In this document: piece after piece, positions 37,187 through 46,190 of the stretch | Numbering within the stretch: position 1 is the stretch's first letter | Layout: every line of letters starts with the position of its first letter | From: Paenibacillus sp. EZ-K15 | Lineage (GTDB): Bacteria; Bacillota; Bacilli; Paenibacillales; Paenibacillaceae | Direction of reading: 5' to 3' | Assembly: GCF_002573715.1 (NCBI RefSeq) | Contig: NZ_PDHM01000013.1 | Coordinates: forward strand, 1-64,000 | Length of the DNA stretch: 64,000 nt | Notes under the pieces: model-generated | Database searches by the model: none | Told to the model about the DNA's origin: nothing | The model's input: only the letters and a program-made list of their open reading frames with translations | Position numbers and translations under genes: made by a program

Positions 37187-37732
37187 ATGAAAGAAAAACA
37201 CGATGCGGAATTAATGAGATTGGTAAACGAAAAACACCGTCACGCATTAGAGGAGCTTTATGATCGATATATAAAGCTTGTTTACAGCTTCGTTATGAAG
37301 TTTTGCAATGGGAATGAGGATAAGACGAAAGAGATTATTCAGTTGGTCTTTTTGAGGCTATGGACAACAAACAGCCATTATGATCCCGCTCAAGGCAGCT
37401 TTGTCAATTGGCTCCTCACGATTACACGAAATATTTGCATTGACTACCTCCGCAAAGAGAAAAGGCATACACAACACCATCAAGAGGATCATGAAGAGAT
37501 CGCCGACCCTGCCAATGAAATCGAGCAACGAGTAAATACGAATAATATTGCGATGGCGAAAAACAAATTGCCGACGGCGCAAAGAAAATTAATCGATTTG
37601 CTTTATTGGAAAGGGTATTCTCTTTCAGAGATCGCCAAGCTGGAACAAGAGCCGCTCGGCACGATTAAAAGCAGGCTTCACCAGGCTCTTAAAGGATTGA
37701 GGAAGCATCTGGAACTGGAGGATATAAAGTGA
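37187..37732 (+). CDS. ECF-type RNA polymerase sigma factor
   Basis: 181 residues with regions 2 (LEELYDRYIKLVYSFVMKF; FLRLWTTNS; NWLLTITRNICIDYLRKEKR) and 4 (LIDLLYWKGYSLSEIAKLEQEPLGTIKSRLHQALKGLR) and no region 3, hence an ECF sigma. The stop overlaps the start of the anti-sigma gene by 4 bases. With the RskA-type partner it belongs to the SigK-like group. Likely regulon: this same cassette, via AACC-N16-CGTT. Confidence 0.92.
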   Translation: MKEKHDAELMRLVNEKHRHALEELYDRYIKLVYSFVMKFCNGNEDKTKEIIQLVFLRLWTTNSHYDPAQGSFVNWLLTITRNICIDYLRKEKRHTQHHQEDHEEIADPANEIEQRVNTNNIAMAKNKLPTAQRKLIDLLYWKGYSLSEIAKLEQEPLGTIKSRLHQALKGLRKHLELEDIK

Positions 37733-38451
37733 GAAGAGATTGTGATCATTTAATTCCATATATAGCAAATGAGCTCAAGGAGAGCGAACACATGGCCTTT
37801 GTTGAACATTTAAAGAATTGTACGGATTGTAAGAAAGAATATCAGGAATTGTCACAGGCCTGGCATGCTTTGCCGTTTGATTATACCGAAATCGAGGTGC
37901 CTGAATCGCTAAAAGGCGAGGTGCTGGGGTTTGTTTTTGATCACAAAAGAAAAAGCGGTACGGAAACATTCATGGCTAAGATGAGCAAGATTGCCATGAT
38001 GCTCAAAAGCCAGTTCACTCCTGTTTCAGCCAGTATCGTCGCCGTCTTGTTGCTCGCGATTATTGGCCTTGGAATAGTGGAAGTACAGGAAAAAAATCGC
38101 CATGCCGAAAATATACCCATTGAAATTTTAACGGCCATCCCCTTAAAAGCAGCCAATCAAAGTCAATCAGAAACAAACGGCATCGCCTATATTGTCCAGC
38201 AGGGATCAGAGAAAAATTTGGTGGTGCAGGTTCACGAATTGCCCGGCGTCGAAGGTTCACAGGTTTACCAGGTTTGGCTGCTGAAAAATGGCACGAGGGA
38301 AAATGGTGGCATATTCAAGCCAGACGAAAACGGATCCGGAATACTGACTTACCAGCTCGCCGAAGGGCAGACTTTTGATCAAATCGGCATCACCTTAGAA
38401 CCGAACGCCAACAGCAGCCAGCCAAGGGGAGGAAAAATAGCCGGGTCATAG
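37729..38451 (+). CDS. RskA-type anti-sigma factor
   Basis: 240 residues. A short cytoplasmic zinc-finger-like N-terminus carries HLKNCTDCKK (H-x3-C-x2-C, the ZAS motif), then one membrane helix (about 100-122), then an extracytoplasmic anti-sigma-K domain (VYQVWLLKNGTRENGGIF; IGITLEPNANSSQP). GTG start overlapping the sigma stop shows coupling. It should hold the sigma factor at the membrane until an outside signal releases it. Confidence 0.9.
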   Translation: MRRDCDHLIPYIANELKESEHMAFVEHLKNCTDCKKEYQELSQAWHALPFDYTEIEVPESLKGEVLGFVFDHKRKSGTETFMAKMSKIAMMLKSQFTPVSASIVAVLLLAIIGLGIVEVQEKNRHAENIPIEILTAIPLKAANQSQSETNGIAYIVQQGSEKNLVVQVHELPGVEGSQVYQVWLLKNGTRENGGIFKPDENGSGILTYQLAEGQTFDQIGITLEPNANSSQPRGGKIAGS

Positions 38452-38459
38452 ATGGTAAC

Positions 38460-38500
38460 AGAAAAGGACAGATATATTTTGTTCTATCTGTCCTTTTTGT
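38460..38500 (+). terminator. Intrinsic terminator after anti-sigma gene
   Basis: AAAAGGACAGATA stem with TATCTGTCCTTTTT; ends the sigma cassette. Confidence 0.88.
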
Positions 38501-38530
38501 ACGGTAGATTGATCTCATTATTCCATAACT

Positions 38531-38707
38531 TCAACTAAGAACCCTGATCAATTCATAATTTTGGTATTTTTTGTTGCGTATCTGCAAGCCGTTCTTTGCC
38601 AATTCCTCTGCCTGATCAAGTTTTTCATTAATTTTATTAGCCATCCGACTATTCTGTTTCAAAAAGAGGGTATCCTTAGGGTCTTTGGACCTTTTGGGAC
38701 AGCCCAT
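38531..38707 (-). CDS. Small ORF of unknown status
   Basis: 58 codons on minus from ATG 38707, or 37 from ATG 38644. The inner part reads as a charged amphipathic helix (NEKLDQAEELAKNGLQIR). No good ribosome binding site at either start, so it may be the 3' remnant of a larger gene. The upstream part overlaps GGGCTGTCCCAAAAGGTC, which resembles insertion-sequence ends. The rest of 38452-38808 holds only the two terminators. Confidence 0.3.
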   Translation of the reverse strand: MGCPKRSKDPKDTLFLKQNSRMANKINEKLDQAEELAKNGLQIRNKKYQNYELIRVLS

Positions 38708-38735
38708 CTGATTTTATTCGTCCCTAGGATCATAA

Positions 38736-38781
38736 AGAAAAAGCCTTTACACACATGGGATTCTGAGTGTTTAAAGGTTTT
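38736..38781 (-). terminator. Intrinsic terminator after AraC-type gene
   Basis: On minus, CCTTTAAACAC pairs with GTGTGTAAAGG, followed by CTTTTTC; 27 bases beyond the stop. Confidence 0.7.
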
Positions 38782-38808
38782 CCCGAAGGATGTCTCTATT
38801 CCGTTTTA

Positions 38809-40047
38809 TTAACCTTCCGTTTTCAATGTGGATCGGTACTTCTTCGGCGTCATGCCCGTATACTTCTTGAAAACTTTAATAAAATGAGATTGATCATAAA
38901 AGTTCAACCGCAATCCGATAGAAGAAATCTTGTCATTGGTCATATTAAGCAGTTTCTTGGCCTCTTCAATCCGCTGTTTCTGTATATAATTCATCAGCGT
39001 CATGCCTGTCTGTTCTTTGAATAAATTCATCAAGTAGTTGCTGTTCAGTCCAGTCAACTCCGCAAGCTTGTCGAATGTAATTTCTTGATATAAACGGTTG
39101 AAAATGTACTCGCAGCAAATTCTGATCGGTTTGGACATACTTTCTTTCCGGCTCTGTTCAACCCGTTCCGTAAAGTCCAATAATGCACGTACTAACGCGG
39201 CCTCAACTGCCTTGATATCATTCAGTTCCTCGATTTGCTGAATATGCAGATCACTGAGAGTAAAGGCCAGTTCTTCATATATTCCTCCATCTACAGCAGC
39301 CCTCATCGCAATCGCAACACAGCAAATGGCTAAATTTTTCATATTGCGGAGTTGGCTCCGCTTAGATAAGATCCCCACGCCCTCGTTAGGAAAGGCGATC
39401 CACTGTTTCATTAATTCACCTGTATTGCCGGTTCGAATCAATTCTAGCAACCGTTTCTCAATTTTCGAGCTGTGATTAGACACCGATAATTCCCGTTTGG
39501 TTAGAATTTCAATTTCTATATTATTCTGAAACATGGTGGGCAGCACATATTGATAACTATATTGCAGCACATCCGTAATCTCCAAAGCCTCTTGATTGAT
39601 CATCCAATGCGCAAGTACGCTGATATGAAGCAGACGAAGACGGCTCATGACGGGAAGGCTGTCCCAATATGCTTTCCAGTGCGGCAGATCGCGATAGGAC
39701 ATTTGATTATCATTCATAAGGCCATGGATATGCTCATCCGTAGGTACTTGCTGGATTGAAGGACCGATTACAACGAATCCATGTCGCTCTCCACTACGTT
39801 TAACAGGCACTATGATAAACTCTTCCCAGGAATTCGCTGTTAGAATCACCGGGTGTTCCATCTCTTTCTCTATAAATGGACGGAATAGCTTTTCGAATTC
39901 CATATAAAAAGGCCTATGCTGATCTCCGCTCCCCCAAATCGTTTCCACGGCATGTCCATCCTCGGTATAAAAGATCGGAAGCTGGATGCTTTCATATAGC
40001 AACTTACATGAATAGGCTACATCAGGTTGATTGGGAACATTGACCAC
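38809..40047 (-). CDS. AraC family transcriptional regulator (long form)
   Basis: 412 residues. A large N-terminal sensor region (about 1-300) has no membrane helix, then the AraC double helix-turn-helix (about 310-408; FDKLAELTGLNSNYLMNLFKEQTG and ISSIGLRLNFYDQSHFIKVFKKYTG, the latter quoted in part). The layout matches the Paenibacillus-style long AraC regulators of sugar genes. It is divergent from the GH3 gene across 113 bases that contain a promoter and a cre site, so it is the likely activator of the GH3-SDR-esterase set. Confidence 0.88.
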   Translation of the reverse strand: MVNVPNQPDVAYSCKLLYESIQLPIFYTEDGHAVETIWGSGDQHRPFYMEFEKLFRPFIEKEMEHPVILTANSWEEFIIVPVKRSGERHGFVVIGPSIQQVPTDEHIHGLMNDNQMSYRDLPHWKAYWDSLPVMSRLRLLHISVLAHWMINQEALEITDVLQYSYQYVLPTMFQNNIEIEILTKRELSVSNHSSKIEKRLLELIRTGNTGELMKQWIAFPNEGVGILSKRSQLRNMKNLAICCVAIAMRAAVDGGIYEELAFTLSDLHIQQIEELNDIKAVEAALVRALLDFTERVEQSRKESMSKPIRICCEYIFNRLYQEITFDKLAELTGLNSNYLMNLFKEQTGMTLMNYIQKQRIEEAKKLLNMTNDKISSIGLRLNFYDQSHFIKVFKKYTGMTPKKYRSTLKTEG

Positions 40048-40062
40048 TATGGAATCCCCCTC

Positions 40063-40091
40063 TTGCGTACAATTTTTCTAAGTATTATACC
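40063..40091 (+). promoter_or_regulatory. Promoter of the GH3 gene
   Basis: TTGCGT (40063-40068), 17-base spacer, TATACC (40086-40091); followed directly by a cre site. Confidence 0.6.
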
Positions 40092-40125
40092 ATAAATGAA
40101 AGCGATTGCATGAAATAATGGAGCT
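40068..40125 (+). repeat. Promoter-proximal repeat, copy 1
   Basis: About 53 aligned bases share 45 identities with 42469-42527 downstream of the GH3 gene (core AATTTTTCTAAG.ATTATAC and CGATTG.ATG.AATAAT). Each copy lies upstream of a carbohydrate gene, so it is a candidate binding site of the AraC regulator plus CcpA. Confidence 0.7.
40097..40110. promoter_or_regulatory. cre site (CcpA), GH3 promoter
   Basis: TGAAAGCGATTGCA fits every fixed position of the consensus TGNAANCGNWNNCA and lies at the expected transcription start, a position that gives catabolite repression. Confidence 0.75.
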
Positions 40126-40160
40126 GTACAGATTTTTTGCATTCAAGGAGGTTATATCTT

Positions 40161-42455
40161 ATGAAACGTGATATTCAAGCTCTAATTGCTGAGATGACAT
40201 TGGAAGAAAAAGCTGGCATGTGCTCCGGTTTAGATTTTTGGCTGTTAAAAGGCGTGGAGCGCCTTGGCGTTCCTAGCATTATGGTCACCGACGGCCCGCA
40301 CGGACTGCGCAAGCAGCAGGGAGACACCGACCATTTGGGCGTATTCAAAAGCGTATCCGCAGTTTGTTTCCCGTCGGCAGCCAGCATGGCCAGTTCGTGG
40401 GACCGGGAGCTGATCGGCAAGGTGGGTGTAGCACTGGGTGAAGAGTGCCAAGCGGAAAACGTTGCTGTCCTGCTTGGACCAGGCGCCAATATCAAGCGCT
40501 CTCCGCTATGCGGGCGCAACTTCGAATATTTCTCGGAGGACCCTTACCTTTCTTCCGAAATGGCGACCAGCCATATTCAAGGTGTGCAAAGCCAAGGAGT
40601 TGGCACATCTCTGAAGCATTTCGCGGTTAACAACCAGGAGCATCGACGCATGGGCGTTAATGCCGTTGTTGATGAACGCACGCTGAGGGAAATCTATTTG
40701 GCGAGCTTCGAAGGTCCGGTGAGAAATGCCCAGCCATGGACGGTCATGAGTGCTTACAACAAAGTTAACGGAACGTTTGCTTCCGAGAACAAGTTCTTGC
40801 TTACCGATATGTTGAAGGAAGAATGGGGGCATGAAGGATTTGTCGTGACCGATTGGGGCGCCAACAATGACCGGGTAGACGGGCTGGCTGCCGGGCAAGA
40901 GCTGGAGATGCCTTCAAGCGGCGGCGTGGGCGACCGTAAAATCGTGGAGGCGGTCCAGAGCGGCAAGTTGTCCGAAGGGACGCTTAATCGTGCTGTTGAA
41001 CGGATTTTGCGCATCATTTTCATGAGCGTGGACAACAAAAAACCAAACGCCACGTACGATCGGGACGAGCATCATCGTCTGGCGCGCACCGTTGCCGGCG
41101 AAACGATGGTGCTGCTGAAGAACGAAGAGAACCTGCTCCCGCTAGCAAAAGGCAAGAAGTTGGCGGTCATCGGTCCATTCGCGCAAAAACCGAGATACCA
41201 AGGCGGAGGCAGCTCGCATATCAATCCGACCCAGATCGACGTACCGATGGATGAAATCAAAAAGCTTGCGGGCGGTTCTGCCTCGGTTGTGTACGCGCAA
41301 GGCTTCCATTTGGACAGAGACGAACTGGACGCCACTTTGATAGAGGAAGCGAAACAAGCAGCCGGAGAAGCGGATGCGGCAGTCATTTTTGCAGGTCTTC
41401 CCGATCGTTATGAATCCGAAGGCTATGACCGCAAGCATCTAAATATGCCTTCGAACCAGAATCAGCTGATCGAAGCGATCGCCGCTGTGCAGAGCAACGT
41501 GGTCATCGTACTCATGAACGGTTCTCCGATTGAAATGCCTTGGGTCGGCCAAGTGAAATCGATTCTTGAAGCTTATTTGGGCGGTCAGGCATCAGGAGGC
41601 GCGATCGCTGATTTATTGTTCGGCGAAGTGAATCCGAGCGGTAAGCTTGCCGAGACATTCCCGATGAAGAAAAGCGACAACCCATCGTTCCTGTTCTTCC
41701 CGGGCGAAGGCAATCGAGCCGAATACCGCGAAGGCATTTTTGTCGGTTACCGCTATTATGATGCCAAAGAAGTGAAGCCGCTGTTCCCGTTCGGACACGG
41801 TCTGAGCTACACCACATTTGAATATTCGAATCTTGTCATCGATCACAAAGCAATCAATGATACGGAATCCGTAAACGTACAGGTAACGATACAAAATACG
41901 GGATCACGTGCCGGCAAAGAAATTGCTCAACTCTATGTCCGCGATGTGCAGAGTACGCTTATCCGCCCCGTCAAAGAATTGAAGGGCTTTGCTAAAGTAG
42001 AGCTTCAGCCGGGAGAGAAGAAGACCGTTACGATGACGCTGGATAAGCGCTCCTTCGCTTACTACAACGTAGATCTTAAGGATTGGCATGTGGAGTCCGG
42101 TGATTTTGAAATTTTAATTGGACGCTCGTGTGAAGATATCGTTTTGAGTGATAAGTTACATGTCGAGTCGACAGTCACTTTGAAATTCAAAGTCGACCGA
42201 AACACATTGATTATCGACCTGTTAAACGATCCGCAAAGAGCGCCAATCGTGCAAGGATTGCTTCAGAAGATGCAAGAGGGCATGGGAACTATGTTGGAGG
42301 GCCTTGAAGCCTCGGAAAGCCTGGGGGAAGGCACGGGTGAAATGTTCGCTGAGATGATGAATTATATGCCGCTACGCACGCTGTCGATGATGAGTCAGGG
42401 GATGTTCACGGAAGAAATGCTGAACGAGATTATTCACCGATTGAATCATCAATAA
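40161..42455 (+). CDS. Glycoside hydrolase family 3 beta-glycosidase
   Basis: 764 residues, cytoplasmic (no signal peptide). GH3 N-terminal barrel with nucleophile D231 in FVVTDWGAN and substrate-binding [11 protein letters not shown]3 C-terminal sandwich domain with the GGGSSHINP loop, then a fibronectin III-like domain ([16 protein letters not shown] ... [14 protein letters not shown]). A short extra helical tail of about 90 residues follows. Probably a beta-glucosidase or xylosidase releasing terminal sugars from imported oligosaccharides. Start ATG 40161 has AAGGAGG upstream. Regulated by the cre site and the divergent AraC gene. Confidence 0.92.
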   Translation: MKRDIQALIAEMTLEEKAGMCSGLDFWLLKGVERLGVPSIMVTDGPHGLRKQQGDTDHLGVFKSVSAVCFPSAASMASSWDRELIGKVGVALGEECQAENVAVLLGPGANIKRSPLCGRNFEYFSEDPYLSSEMATSHIQGVQSQGVGTSLKHFAVNNQEHRRMGVNAVVDERTLREIYLASFEGPVRNAQPWTVMSAYNKVNGTFASENKFLLTDMLKEEWGHEGFVVTDWGANNDRVDGLAAGQELEMPSSGGVGDRKIVEAVQSGKLSEGTLNRAVERILRIIFMSVDNKKPNATYDRDEHHRLARTVAGETMVLLKNEENLLPLAKGKKLAVIGPFAQKPRYQGGGSSHINPTQIDVPMDEIKKLAGGSASVVYAQGFHLDRDELDATLIEEAKQAAGEADAAVIFAGLPDRYESEGYDRKHLNMPSNQNQLIEAIAAVQSNVVIVLMNGSPIEMPWVGQVKSILEAYLGGQASGGAIADLLFGEVNPSGKLAETFPMKKSDNPSFLFFPGEGNRAEYREGIFVGYRYYDAKEVKPLFPFGHGLSYTTFEYSNLVIDHKAINDTESVNVQVTIQNTGSRAGKEIAQLYVRDVQSTLIRPVKELKGFAKVELQPGEKKTVTMTLDKRSFAYYNVDLKDWHVESGDFEILIGRSCEDIVLSDKLHVESTVTLKFKVDRNTLIIDLLNDPQRAPIVQGLLQKMQEGMGTMLEGLEASESLGEGTGEMFAEMMNYMPLRTLSMMSQGMFTEEMLNEIIHRLNHQ

Positions 42456-42468
42456 CAACTTTGCTATA

Positions 42469-42527
42469 TACAATTTTTCTAAGAATTATACTATAGAAGA
42501 AAACGATTGAATGGAATAATATGAACT
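42469..42527 (+). repeat. Promoter-proximal repeat, copy 2
   Basis: Second copy of the 40068-40125 element, 13 bases after the GH3 stop and about 175 bases before the SDR gene. The cre-like core is degraded here (AGAAAACGATTGAA), so CcpA binding is less likely. TATACT at 42487 could serve as a -10. Confidence 0.65.
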
Positions 42528-42702
42528 ATCATTCTTTCAAGTTCACAAGGGGGATTCAAGCTTCGTTTGCAGGATACGATGATGGCAAGGATATGCTCCC
42601 TGCATCTTAACGTCCTGCTTCCTTTACAAGTGGATCGATGAGAAAACATGCTGGACATGTTGGTAGCAATTTATTAATGATGTGAAGCGGAGGTATGAAA
42701 AA

Positions 42703-43461
42703 ATGCAAAATGAAAACCCAATCGTAGTAGTTACTGGAGCCGGCAGCGGAATCGGACGCGCAAGTTGTATAAAGCTGGCGCAGAACGGAGCGAAAGTCGT
42801 TGCGGTCGATTTCAATCAAACAACCGGGGAAGAGACGCTTGCACTAATACAAGAACATGGTGGCGAAGGCATCTTCGTGCAAGCCGACGTATCGAAGAAC
42901 GAAGACGTCGAACGGTATGTTCATCTCGCCGTCGAAACATACGGACGCATTGACGCATTTTCCAACAACGCCGGCATTCTGCAAAAGTTTTCGATGCTGT
43001 CGGACATCAACGAAGCCGAATACGACCGTATCATGGACGTCAACGTGAAGGGTGTCTTTCTCGGCTTGAAGCATGTTCTCAAAGTTATGGAGAAACAAGG
43101 ATACGGTTCGATCATCAATACCGCCTCTACGGCGGGCATTCGCCCCGAACATAGCCTAGCAGCATACTCCGCGAGCAAACATGCTGTGATAGGATTGACG
43201 AAGGCGGCGGCTTTGGAATACGTGAAAAAAGGTATACGCATCAATGCGATTTGTCCAGGTGGCGTCGATACGACATTGACGCAAGCCGTTCCTTTGATGA
43301 TGCAGGAGACTGGCTATGTACCGGAGGAGATCCCGAACATGCGAATGAATCGGTTTGCTGATCCCTCAGAAATAGCAGAGATGGTGGTTTTCTTGGCTTC
43401 CAACAAATCCAGCTATATGACAGGTTCAATCATTGTCGTAGACGGTGGTTTGACGCTGTAA
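42703..43461 (+). CDS. SDR family NAD(P)-dependent oxidoreductase
   Basis: 252 residues, classical short-chain dehydrogenase. The cofactor motif TGAGSGIGRA is at about 13-22, NNAG follows, catalytic Ser lies in INTASTAG, and the YSASK motif has Y155 and K159. A glucose/3-oxoacyl reductase-like substrate is possible. Start ATG 42703 has GCGGAGG 9 bases upstream. It follows GH3 behind its own copy of the shared promoter element, so it is probably co-regulated. Confidence 0.9.
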   Translation: MQNENPIVVVTGAGSGIGRASCIKLAQNGAKVVAVDFNQTTGEETLALIQEHGGEGIFVQADVSKNEDVERYVHLAVETYGRIDAFSNNAGILQKFSMLSDINEAEYDRIMDVNVKGVFLGLKHVLKVMEKQGYGSIINTASTAGIRPEHSLAAYSASKHAVIGLTKAAALEYVKKGIRINAICPGGVDTTLTQAVPLMMQETGYVPEEIPNMRMNRFADPSEIAEMVVFLASNKSSYMTGSIIVVDGGLTL

Positions 43462-43574
43462 TATTGTAGTTGCTTTCTATTTTATGTGGTCGATTCTGCG
43501 GCATTCGTCTTGTGTAGAATCAATTCGATATTCAACCATAGGATTTTGCTTAAATAATCCAAAAGGAGACGAAA

Positions 43575-44684
43575 ATGATGAACATTACATCTTCCTACGA
43601 AAATCTGGTATCAAAACTGAGCGAGGAGATCCCTGCTGTAAAAAAGAAAGGCTTCGATTTTATCGCTAAACCGATCCCTGATTCGGATGCGATTGGTGAG
43701 TTGGATCCTCGAGTTCTCCAAGTGACGTTACAAACGGCAGAAAAAATGGCTGCAGTGGCAGACCAGCCATTCGATACTTCGGATACGACGGCTTTGGTAC
43801 AGGCAATGCGGGCGATGTTTGGCTGGAACAATGAGGATGTGACGAAAAGCAAAGTTGAAACCACACATATAACAATTGAGGGAACGAATGGACCGATTCC
43901 TCTGCGAATCTATACTCCTTCTAGTGAAGGGGTTCTGCCAGCGGTTGTCTTCATTCACGGCGGGGGGTTCATAGCCGGAAGTGTTGATGTCGTAGAAAAT
44001 CCGTGTAAAGCATTGGCGGAAAAGGCTGGTGCCGTTGTTGTTTCCGTTGATTACCGCTTAGCTCCAGAGCATCCGTTCCCAACAGGGCTGACAGATTGTT
44101 TCGATGCCATAACATGGGTTTATGAGCATGCTGATCAAATTCGTGTGAATAGAGAGCAAATTGCCGTATCTGGAGACAGTGCAGGTGGTAATTTGTCTAC
44201 GGTGTGTGCGCTAATGGATCGCGAGAAGGGAACAGGGATGATTAAGTTTCAGGCGCTTATTTATCCAACAGTGAACATGTCCGGTGTCCAAACCGAGGAT
44301 TTCAATTGGAGCCTTGACCACTATGAAATTCGTAACCACGCTGAGCTAATCACTCCAATGCTTACAGCGCTCAGTGAAAATGGTAGCTCAATATTCCAGC
44401 TTTATCTGCAAAATAAGGTGGAAATCACAGATCCTCATGTTTCTCCTCTTTTATCGGATAAGTTAAACGGCATGCCGGAGACGCTGATTGCAATTGCTCA
44501 GTATGATTATTTAGCAGTAGAATGTGAAGCTTATGCAGCGAAGCTTGCACGCTGTGGCGTTCCTACGAAACTTATTCAGTACAATGGTACAGATCATGCT
44601 TTTATAGATAAAATTGGACTGTACCCGCAAGCGGAAGATTTAATGAATGAAATTGCAAAAGAGATCAAGCGATTGTTTGCATAA
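43575..44684 (+). CDS. Alpha/beta hydrolase, HSL-type esterase
   Basis: 369 residues with the hormone-sensitive lipase family oxyanion motif HGGGF and nucleophile elbow GDSAGG (S202). Asp is in a DYLAVE segment and His in GTDHAF. An N-terminal cap of about 90 residues is present. Likely carboxylesterase, perhaps removing acetyl groups from sugars given its GH3/SDR neighbours (inference). Start ATG with AAAAGGAGA upstream. Ends at a terminator. Confidence 0.9.
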   Translation: MMNITSSYENLVSKLSEEIPAVKKKGFDFIAKPIPDSDAIGELDPRVLQVTLQTAEKMAAVADQPFDTSDTTALVQAMRAMFGWNNEDVTKSKVETTHITIEGTNGPIPLRIYTPSSEGVLPAVVFIHGGGFIAGSVDVVENPCKALAEKAGAVVVSVDYRLAPEHPFPTGLTDCFDAITWVYEHADQIRVNREQIAVSGDSAGGNLSTVCALMDREKGTGMIKFQALIYPTVNMSGVQTEDFNWSLDHYEIRNHAELITPMLTALSENGSSIFQLYLQNKVEITDPHVSPLLSDKLNGMPETLIAIAQYDYLAVECEAYAAKLARCGVPTKLIQYNGTDHAFIDKIGLYPQAEDLMNEIAKEIKRLFA

Positions 44685-44717
44685 TTTAAAATTTTGTTTG
44701 TTTTAGTATAGTGACTT

Positions 44718-44751
44718 TAGCCTCTAAGACCTTTGGTTTTAGAGGTTTTTA
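44718..44751 (+). terminator. Intrinsic terminator after esterase gene
   Basis: CCTCTAAgacctttggTTTTAGAGG stem (arms in capitals) with TTTTTAT. Confidence 0.85.
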
Positions 44752-45040
44752 TATGGGGAAATTCATTTAAAGTTATTTTATTATTCCTGGGGACGACCAT
44801 CATGGTAGCAAATATCACGATCGGCGACGCATCCCTGCCTGCTGCATCCAGCACCATTGGATTAATAACAATTGCTTGCTAGCAATCCTATGCTATTTAG
44901 TAAAAGACGACAATTCGATTTCTCCTGGTTCAATACAAGGAAATCGAATTGTCATCTTTTTTTGAATACAGAAATCGTTGATGAAGGAAGTAGTTTTACA
45001 TGTTGCAAAACTATAAAATATGGTTCAAGAGGGGAAGCAA
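44752..45040. other. Decayed intergenic region
   Basis: No intact gene. At 44802-44880 a short frame (MVANITIGDASLPAASSTIG) looks like a membrane-transporter fragment but has no context. A strong terminator follows at 44909 with no gene in front of it. From 44964 on the sequence is a diverged copy of 55269-55489. Confidence 0.45.
44909..44963 (+). terminator. Orphan intrinsic terminator
   Basis: 14-bp stem GACAATTCGATTTC/GAAATCGAATTGTC followed by ATCTTTTTTT; the gene it served appears lost. Confidence 0.8.
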
Positions 45041-45226
45041 ATGACAATGCAATTTTCCAATCTTGGTAGAATCACATTGAATTATAACAAGGACTGGAGA
45101 TTCATTCTTGATGATGAATCGGGAGCCGAGCTAGGAAATTGTCCGACGATGGATGGGGAATGCGTTAATTTGCCGCATACGCCCAGAATTCGCGCTGAGC
45201 GCGTTGATGAGGAGCGGCTGAAATGA
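45041..45226 (+). pseudogene. 5' remnant of a GH2 glycoside hydrolase gene
   Basis: The frame MTMQFSNLGRITLNYNKDW... and SGAELGNCPTMDGECVNLPHTPRI matches the first 50 or so residues of the intact GH2 protein encoded at 55350 (NLGRNTLNFNKDWKF; LPHTPKI). Homology, including the upstream leader from 44964, stops at about 45190, after which an unrelated 12-codon tail reaches a stop. The remaining 750 codons are missing. The copy has its own AGAGGGGAAGC site but cannot give an enzyme. Confidence 0.8.
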
Positions 45227-45293
45227 AGCAGCGAATTGGACTTGATCTTCAAGCGATGCGGAGTGATCATCACCCTAACGTTTCATTATCCTA

Positions 45294-46037
45294 TTAGTAA
45301 AGCGAATATTTCTGACGAAGATCCTCTCGGTGAAGTACATTGGAATCCTCTCGGATATAATGGCAAACATAGGATCGTCGCCAGCGGTCCTTGCTTCGGT
45401 TTTTGTTCGAGGAATGGATCAGCAGTTCGCTGAAGAAGAGAATGTCCCCTTTTTCCATGATCACCGGAATTTGACGAGTTGTATCCACGCCCTCCGTTTC
45501 CTCTGTCCAGGATTCATGCTCTTCCAAGTTTTTGACCGCACCGTGTGGCAGCAAGCCCAGCTTGTGGGTCCCTGGCATCACCCATAAGCATCCATTCTCC
45601 TCGTCGACCGAGTCCTCCATGGCGGTCCATGCTGCGATCATCGTCATGGGATCGTTCTTGATATAGTAATAATCCTGATGCGATGCTTGACCGGGAGACC
45701 CCGGTTCTTTATAGAAATACATGCTTTGGACACATACGGCCTCTCTGCCCATTAATTGGGCCAGCGCACCGCGAATGACCGGCAGTTTCATCAATTGGCG
45801 GGAGAAACTGTCGTGCTTATGCGGATTGAATAGCCGTACGGAAAATTTTTTGCTCTCCTCGCACCTCGCCCAATCCAGCATGGGTGATTGGTTGCGAATA
45901 TCATAAATGTGTCCGTTAAAGGCGTCAATTAAATCTCCGGAGCAGCATTTCTTGAGCAAGATGTACCCGTTTTCTCTGAAGAAATCGATTTGTTCCTCAC
46001 TGAGTGGTTTCAGCAGCGGCGATTTTACTAATTCCAT
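45294..46037 (-). CDS. Phytanoyl-CoA dioxygenase (PhyH) family protein
   Basis: 247-residue Fe(II)/2-oxoglutarate dioxygenase fold. The metal triad is seen as H120-x-D122 (SHQDYYY) and H208 (LLIHSSNKN), followed by RRSYVCHYI with the likely 2-oxoglutarate-binding Arg. It hydroxylates an unknown small molecule; such genes are frequent beside AraC regulators in Paenibacillus. It diverges from the AraC gene at 46191 (153-base gap), which is its probable regulator. Confidence 0.88.
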   Translation of the reverse strand: MELVKSPLLKPLSEEQIDFFRENGYILLKKCCSGDLIDAFNGHIYDIRNQSPMLDWARCEESKKFSVRLFNPHKHDSFSRQLMKLPVIRGALAQLMGREAVCVQSMYFYKEPGSPGQASHQDYYYIKNDPMTMIAAWTAMEDSVDEENGCLWVMPGTHKLGLLPHGAVKNLEEHESWTEETEGVDTTRQIPVIMEKGDILFFSELLIHSSNKNRSKDRWRRSYVCHYIREDSNVLHREDLRQKYSLY

Positions 46038-46190
46038 TTCAAACTCCCCTTTATTAAAATAGGATTCTGCTTATGATTCAACATAACTTATACTCGGTAG
46101 TTCAACAATGACTGTAAGTTGCAAGTTTGTATCTGGTATTGATACGCCCTATTTATTATCATAAACTGGGGATGGAGGTGCTTAGGCAGC

